In this document: positions 58,431-64,000 of the stretch, piece by piece
Numbering within the stretch: position 1 is the stretch's first letter
How the letters are laid out: every line of letters starts with the position of its first letter
Assembly (NCBI GenBank): GCA_033065855.1
Contig: JAVXUO010001091.1
Span: 124,001 to 188,000 of the forward strand
Source: Escallonia rubra
Taxonomy: Eukaryota > Streptophyta > Magnoliopsida > Escalloniales > Escalloniaceae
Reading direction: 5' to 3'
Length of the DNA: 64,000 nt
The notes under the pieces: model-generated
Told to the model about the DNA's origin: nothing
Seen by the model: only the letters and a program-made list of their open reading frames with translations
Databases searched by the model: none
Program-made: the position numbers and the translations under genes

Positions 58431-60027
58431 TTAGTTGAAGCTAAGTTGATACTTGGCCTGTTGATTAGGAGAAAAAAGGCCAAAATGTTTCTCAGGCTCG
58501 TCACCACCCTTCTGGTTTTCATCAAACATGGCGAACAAGTACGTTTCAATATTCGTTCCGGGCCTCCTTGGCGTCCCTGTCCCTCCGGTCACATGAGTAA
58601 TCAAGTTCCTGTAATATGTCTGTGCGTTGTCTGTTGTCGCTACATCACGACCTGCCGACGGCCATCCGCTCTCAGACACTACGATCTGTACATTGGGTCC
58701 ATTTGCTTTCTCAAGAGCGGCATAGTGAGCATCCACCAATGCATCAAAGAGATTTTGATACCCGCGGTTACCATCTGGATCTGTGGCAACAACACCTGGT
58801 GAGGTGAACAAGGCGTATGGGAGGTCATTACTTAAGCTGAAGTACGGGTAGACGTTCACAAGCATTGGCAAATTATTTCTGGCTAAAAACTCGACGATGG
58901 GGTTGATGAAATTCCTCGCGTTTTCGCGGAAGGAAGCGCTTGATGGAGGGAAGGAATCTTGTAGGAGACCAGTGTATGTTGCGGTTGAGACCTTGATCTG
59001 GTTTTGCAGGCCAGCATCTACTATTGCATTGTAGATGTTCTGCATGGCCGGGAGCACAAAATCTACGTACTGGGAGTTTCCAGTGCTCGGGTCTACTTCA
59101 TTTCCAACAGAAATGTATCTGAATTTGACATCTGGGGAGTAGTCTTTCACGTTTGTTTGGATCCACGCGGCGGCAACGGAAGCATCCGATGCAATGGACT
59201 GAAGTGTGGGGTTCGGCACGTCGAGGATGATTTCGATGTTGGAATCTCTAAGAGCTTGGAGAGTCGCTGGAATTGGATCATATACTCTCATCCTCCCAAT
59301 GCTATTGGCTTTGTAGAGTTTTACGACATCTTGTTCAGATGGCAAGTTGTTGCCATTTCGTCCATAGCACACTCCGACGCTTTGTGCACCTGCATTAGAT
59401 TGTGCCAATCTTTGATGAGTATAAAGGAGATCTAAAGTTTGTGCACCAACATCAAAGTTTGGGCTGCTACTCTTCCTACAATCCCTTGCATAGAGACAAT
59501 TAATGGTCACTAAATGTTTTAGTGACTTTTCTGAGATCAATTTCATCAATACTTCTTAACGGCACCTTTTTAGTGTCACTAAAAACATTTTGTGACCGTT
59601 AATTGTTGCTATACAAAGGGCTGTAGGAATTCCTACAACCCTGGTAATAGCAAAAATGTTTCCTTAGAGTTTTATGATATACGTTTCATATTTTCCATCA
59701 GTTAGGTGATTAACATAAGACAAGCATAGAGTAGTAACATTGGATTGGAGAATAAAAGGTCTCCTTTTTAAGAAATTTAGTAGTATAACCTTAGGAGCAA
59801 GACTACAAAATAAATTTCAGAAAGTATGAGATTTCACTTGAATGTCTCGTTTAACTAAAACAAACCAGGCATGGAAGTATTCATGCTCTCATATGCCTTG
59901 AGAGAGAGAGAGAGAGGGAGAGAGAGAGAGAGAGACCTGTTAGTGTAAGAATGGGCATCAACAGCCCAAAGAGCAACAGTGTAGCTGCCATTAAGTGCTT
60001 GCTATTTGTTGAATGGAACATAGACAT
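58431..60027 (-). CDS. GH17 endo-1,3-beta-glucanase (PR-2 type), gene B
   Basis: Minus-strand gene of two exons: 60027-59937 (91 nt) and 59389-58431 (959 nt), giving 349 residues. Exon 1 encodes a signal peptide with core [16 protein letters not shown]; the intron splits the Gly codon before [11 protein letters not shown] longer open frame running upstream from exon 2 into the intron is not used, because the acceptor AATGCAG at 59390 matches the family border. E128 in VGNEV and E270 in VSESGWPS are the expected acid/base and nucleophile. It ends [18 protein letters not shown] without a vacuolar extension, so apoplastic secretion is likely. It differs from gene A mainly in loops, such as an insertion after [10 protein letters not shown]. 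The intron contains a fold-back MITE. Confidence 0.95.
59390..59936 (-). other. Intron of glucanase gene B with CT repeat at its donor
   Basis: 547-bp phase-1 intron. The donor GTCTCT runs straight into an interrupted CT repeat (plus-strand GA, about 59901-59936). The MITE at 59475-59627 accounts for about 150 bp of the extra length relative to gene A. Confidence 0.85.
59475..59627. mobile_element. Fold-back MITE in the gene B intron
   Basis: The arms at 59475-59526 and 59575-59627 are inverted repeats of about 52 bp with few mismatches, separated by 48 bp. A 9-bp direct repeat TTCCTACAA lies at 59473-59481 and 59630-59638 and may be the target duplication, although it overlaps the left arm. 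At 153 bp it is a typical short MITE. It sits about 85 bp upstream of the splice acceptor. Confidence 0.8.
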
Positions 60028-60112
60028 GGGGTGTAAAGAAAAGAGAAGAACAAAACAAGCACTTGAGATTGTTAACTAGGTTTTGATTCCGGGAATTACA
60101 CCAGCTTCTGCT

Positions 60113-60124
60113 CTCTATATATAC
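60113..60124 (-). promoter_or_regulatory. TATA box of glucanase gene B
   Basis: Minus-strand TATATATAGAG, about 90 bases before the ATG at 60027, predicts a start near 60085. A minus-strand TTGACTG W-box core is at about 60176-60182, upstream of it. Confidence 0.7.
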
Positions 60125-60189
60125 ACAACAAAATTAGCCTCGGCGTGGAGTGTTTAAGGGGCATACGCCATTGCCCAGTCAAGTACTCC

Positions 60190-61630
60190 ACAGACTTATC
60201 AGCATAATGTTATCTTCAAGTGCCACGATGGGTGTCCCATAATATTTTGTTTCTGTCTTTGAACTTTCCTCCTTGAAAAGTCTTGTATCAAATTTATCAG
60301 ACTCTTTCCTAATACGGTCACGTTTCACATAGGTTAATTTGGGTTAGGCAAGAAGCGTTTATATATCAATATTGTGTTGCAAGAATAAATCAGAGATCTG
60401 AATATTATTAAATAAACGCTTTCGGCCCTAGCCTTCCTCGGAGAAAGCTAGCCATGTCTGTGTATACACAAGACACTATAACAGTTTAAACGTGTTATAT
60501 TATCCCATTCTTGTTGGTTTATTAGATAATGTTCAGTCTCTCTTTCATTGATGTATAGGTCGATCTTGCATCTAAGTTTCTGCGATGGTTGATAAAACAC
60601 GAAACAAATAATAGCCCATACTAGGACCCGATATGTTTCTCTTGGCATCTGTACTATATATAATGGGAAAATCCTTTTTGGTGTGACACCTTTTTTGGAG
60701 TTAAGTTTTCAAAATTTTATTTGAGTTAGGTAGGAGATAAATAAAATTCAAATTATCCTAATCGATTAGATCCCCGTCTGTACCAAATCTATTCAAGACT
60801 TTTTCAAATAAATACGGTAATTAGGCTCCCAAAGTATCATCCCTACCACCTACGGATTCTCGTCTTTTTACTTGACTGGTGACCAAAGGAAACTTTTCTT
60901 TCTTTAGAGTAATAAGTTTTTCCTCCAAAATTGAAGGCCAAAGTATCAGATATCCTGGGTCTCTCTCTCTCTCTCTCGCTCTCTCTGGGTCAAGTCTACG
61001 CATGTTTCTTCCAACGGGTCAATTGGTATTTTTCCATATGATGTCTCCCAATTCCTCAAGACCACCTAACTAATAATTGCAAAGGTAGACCCGGCAGCTC
61101 ATGGCTTCACTTGGATACGTAGTTAGTTCCTCATTCATTGGATCATCATTATTCTGGTAAACTAGCTTCAGTTAATAAGCAAATGAAAGTGAGAAAACTT
61201 ATATGGTCAAGGTCATCCCGTGTAGTATTTAAGTCTCTTTAAAGCTAACGACTTAGTCCCGTTGGTCGTAACATTTACCTTTTGATAAGGACTTTATTCA
61301 GAAAATAAAATTTAAATGTGTTATTTTCACTGGCATGTAGTTTTTGTTACGTTCCCTCTCGTCCAAGGTCGATAGCCTTGGGTCTGACCCTTCATTAGTC
61401 TGGTGTCGGTTTGGCAGCCCAACCGGCTATCTGGACAAGGAACTCTCAGCTCGAATTGAACCACCTTCTTATGAATCGGCTTCCTAAAGTTGAAGTGACG
61501 AGAATACGTTGGTAACCTTTTACTTAGTGGCCTATGTTGCTGCTAGATTTTTGATTGGGAATCACAGCCTGATATAATACTGGAAGATGGAAAAAGAGTG
61601 ACCGCCGTGTGAGATTCCGGTAGGAGAACA
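60190..61630. other. Intergenic, no gene recognised
   Basis: A CT microsatellite lies at about 60960-60987. No coding region or element terminus is supported. Confidence 0.5.
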
Positions 61631-61960
61631 CACCACAAGAAAAAAAGACTTTTAGTGCCGGGTATTTCCACCGCCAAAAGTCCATATTCAGTCGAATTTT
61701 TTTTTTTGCGACGGACTGCCTGTCGTTAAAAGTCCGTCAGTTAAAAGGTCGTCGCTAAAATATTAGCGACGGAATTAATTACTTACGTCGCTAAAGATAT
61801 TTTCAAAATTTAAAAAATTATTAACGATGAAAATTCCATCGCTAAAAGTCCATTAAGGTCTTTTAGCGACATATAATCCGTCGCTAAAAAATCATTACGA
61901 TATGTTAAAATGACTTTTAGCGATAGAACTCCGTCGCAAAAAAGTCATATTCATGGAGGT
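61631..61960. mobile_element. CACTA-type transposon terminus with subterminal repeats
   Basis: The sequence CACCACAAGAAAAAAAG at 61631 resembles the CACTACAAGAAAA terminus of plant CACTA elements with one change in the first five bases. It is followed by many copies of TTAGCGACGGA and its complement (GTCGCTAAA) in both orientations up to about 61950, the typical transposase-binding subterminal region. The opposite end is not in this window, so extent and coding content are unknown. Confidence 0.65.
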
Positions 61961-62039
61961 AGAAAAAACCTTTTTTATTTTTATTATTTCTTTAAAATTT
62001 GTTGCTATCCCATTCTGGCCATGCATACTTGGACTTCTG

Positions 62040-62165
62040 CTTTCCCATCTGGCGACCCCGATCGGCCGGCCTGCCCCGGTCAGCCGGCAGCATCAGTCGG
62101 CCGGCCGCACTGCCCCGGCCAGTCAGCCCCAATCGGTCAGCTGCACCGACCGGTCGACTGTGCAC
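62040..62165. repeat. GC-rich CGGCC/CCGGTC repeat cluster
   Basis: Short irregular repeats of GGCCGG, CCCCGGTCAG and CCGACCGGTCG make a sharply GC-rich island directly after an AT-rich subterminal region. Open frames through it have low-complexity Pro/Arg composition and are not taken as genes. Confidence 0.55.
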
Positions 62166-62233
62166 ATTTGGACCACCGTATTTGCGCATCAACTCCACGA
62201 TGCCTGTCGCCTGCAGCCTCCCGCCGTTTCCAT

Positions 62234-62406
62234 GTCACACTACCATGTCGCCGCCACAACACACACTCCGTCGCGCCAGTGATACAGTTGTACTTCTTGG
62301 CTCTCTGTCACACTACCATGCAGCCGGCACCTCACACACTCCCCCGCACCCATACACTACAGCGCTAATACAGTCGTGCCTCCTGGCTCTCTGTCACACT
62401 ACCATG
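62234..62406. repeat. Short tandem array, units of 73 and 86 bp
   Basis: GTCACACTACCATG occurs at 62234, 62307 and 62393, preceded by GGCTCTCT at the last two. The units differ by indels. It lies between the CACTA end and the 183-bp array. Confidence 0.7.
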
Positions 62407-62509
62407 CCCCCGCATTGGTCTATCGTTTCACCATACCATGTGCACCTTGCCTTGGTCATGAAAAATGCTTCGACCCACTCCCCGGAGTGTGCAGCATCTC
62501 ACAGGGATA

Positions 62510-63110
62510 TGCGACTCCTCCGGGACACTATGTCCACCCAGGAGCTCTAAGTGCTCCGGCTTGAAGACTTCTTTTCAGCCAGGTATATGACCCTCTGGGA
62601 TGCTACCTCGGCCCGTCGGGTAGGCGACTCCTTCAAGACACTACCTTGGAGTGCTCTGAGTGTTCCGGCATAAGGACTCACCTACGAGGAAAGGCGACTC
62701 CTTCGGAACACTATTTCTGCTAGGGAGTTCCAAATGTTCCGACATGAAGACTCCCCTTCCGCCAGGTAGACGGCTCCTCCAGGATGCTACATCGGCCTGT
62801 CAGTAGGCAACTTCTCCAGGACACTACCTTGGCGCGCTTCGAGTGCTTTGGCACAAGGATTCACCCGCGGGGATAGGCGACTCCTCTGGAACACTGTCTC
62901 TGCCGGGAAGCTCTAAGTGCTCCGGCATGAAAACTCATCTTCCGCTAGGTAGACGGCTCCTCCGGGATGCTACCTCGGCCCCTCAGGTAGGCAACTCCTC
63001 TGGGGCTTTACCTTGACACGCTCCGAGTGCTCTGGCACAAGAACTCACCCGTGGGATAGACGATTCCTTCGGGACACTATCTTCACCAGGGTGTCTATAT
63101 GATTAGCCTA
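62510..63110. repeat. Tandem array with exact 183-bp period
   Basis: Units begin with GCGACTCC(T/C)-type sequence at 62510, 62693 and 62876, and a partial fourth (GACGATTCC) begins at 63059; the period is 183 bp each time. Each unit contains two diverged half-units sharing CTCC, GG(A/G)(A/C)ACTA and AGTGCTCCGGCA motifs. Units differ by many substitutions but almost no net indels. No encoded domain is recognised. Confidence 0.8.
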
Positions 63111-64000
63111 CGCGCTCCGGCACTAGGGCTTTCATTGGCACCCCTAGGGACTATGACCCCTGGATCACTTTGAGACGGGAGCAGGTCTTCGGAGGGCATC
63201 GCACTTAGTCTACCTAGCAGTTGGGTGTCAGGTCTTCCCCACTGCTGCTAGGTACTCGGTGTCTCCCGACGCCCTGTGGGACTTTGCAAAGGCTTTGGAC
63301 TGATGGCTAGATCAAGGGGGTTGTCTGACCACACCGATGTTGTGTGGGCCAATCTTCCCAGACAGATAAAGCGACACTGTACGGGGCAGGTGCTTGGACT
63401 TGAGTTGATGGTTCTACTTCATGTACTTTAATAATTGCAACAATTAAGAGGCCATTTCAGATTGATTCTCAAAAGTAGATTTTGATTAAATTTGAATAAG
63501 TTTCTAAAATCAGCTTTAGTCTATTTGAAGCATAATAGATTAAAAGTTGTTAAAGGTGCTTGGATAACAAGAGATTAAAGTAGGTTTAGTTTGGCAAAAT
63601 TACCATATAATGTATTCAAATTAAAAGGGAGCATTTAATGTCTGTGTATACCTAAGAATTTTTTGGTAATTCTTTTGGTCAAACCTGATTCTTCAAAATC
63701 GATTAAATCATAATCCAAGAAAATGAGAATTCTGAATTTTATTAGTTTTGAACACATGAGAGCAGATTTAATCAGTTACTTTTTTTTGTCAAATATACTT
63801 CAAACCTGATTTAAATCTTGATTTGATCAGATTTGGCCATTCTAAACTCAATTTCAAGCACCCTTTACCTTTTTTCTAAGTTGGAGCTAAAGAAATATGT
63901 TGAACATGTGTCGGCGAGCGTGGTGGTCCAAGCTACGAACAGTTGTGGTGATAGATAATTGCTTGTCAGACCTAATTTAACAGTGCCACCGTTTTGCCTA
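63111..64000. other. Unassigned right edge
   Basis: GC-rich sequence to about 63410, then AT-rich to the end. It may be the interior of the CACTA element or ordinary intergenic DNA. I see no gene. Confidence 0.4.

Noticed and set aside
59390..59549. Upstream extension of the glucanase B open frame to about 59549
   Set aside because: The extension reads through a fold-back MITE and lacks a signal peptide; the family intron border at 59390 and the signal-peptide exon at 59937-60027 explain the gene better.
61910..62550. Overlapping open frames of 109-183 codons
   Set aside because: They run through GC-rich tandem repeats in two frames at once; Pro/Arg/His-rich, no domain.

Overview
This is nuclear DNA from a flowering plant, most likely a eudicot. 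Genes have GT-AG introns and AT-rich introns and intergenic DNA. All recognised proteins belong to plant-specific families or subfamilies: a CCCH/RRM zinc-finger protein, an APO organelle RNA-binding protein, and PR-2 type GH17 glucanases. Most of the remaining DNA is transposable elements. I cannot name the species from the sequence.

Host genes. (1) A CCCH zinc-finger plus RRM protein, 8 coding exons, + strand, 7033-10376. (2) An APO4-like organelle RNA-binding protein, 2 exons, + strand, 49076-51521. (3) Two tandem GH17 beta-1,3-glucanase genes, - strand, 54937-56329 and 58431-60027. They share the same intron position, just after the signal peptide. (4) A broken 5' fragment of a TWD40-2-like WD40 gene, + strand, 36015-36308, which has lost its start codon and gained an early stop.

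Transposable elements. 20372-28473 is a nearly complete Ty1/copia element of Sirevirus type, with 1.28-kb LTRs, target duplication CTTCC, several polypurine tracts, and an ordered array of eight palindromes in each LTR. 37354-45914 is a second, degenerate copia element on the - strand (LTRs about 300 bp, target duplication ATTTT). A 3.4-kb hAT transposon (39051-42475, target duplication GTGAAAAC) is inserted in its reverse-transcriptase region. Several non-autonomous hAT-like elements with exact or near-exact 8-bp target duplications lie at 16887-17936, 29781-31900 and 32894-33968, and a related one is at 13374-14306. A long-terminal-inverted-repeat element (29927-31054) is nested in one of them. 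There are also two other long-inverted-repeat elements (47814-48733, 51811-53075), about five copies of a MITE family with a GGTGGC-rich core, a tRNA-derived SINE (4489-4633), a probable solo LTR (3111-4016), a fold-back MITE in a glucanase intron, and a CACTA-type end (61631 onward) followed by GC-rich tandem arrays, including one of exactly 183-bp period.

Layout. 1-6900 is intergenic and repeat-rich; 7-10.7 kb is the zinc-finger gene; 11-20 kb is intergenic with MITEs and hAT derivatives; 20-28.5 kb is the Sirevirus; 28.5-37 kb is hAT derivatives and the WD40 pseudogene; 37-46 kb is the nested copia/hAT; 48-52 kb is the APO gene between long-inverted-repeat elements; 54-60 kb is the glucanase pair; 61-64 kb is the CACTA end and tandem arrays. 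The host genes share no obvious pathway. The glucanases would act in the apoplast in defence or wall turnover, the APO protein in an organelle, and the zinc-finger protein on RNA. I found no CRISPR array, rRNA gene or functional tRNA gene.
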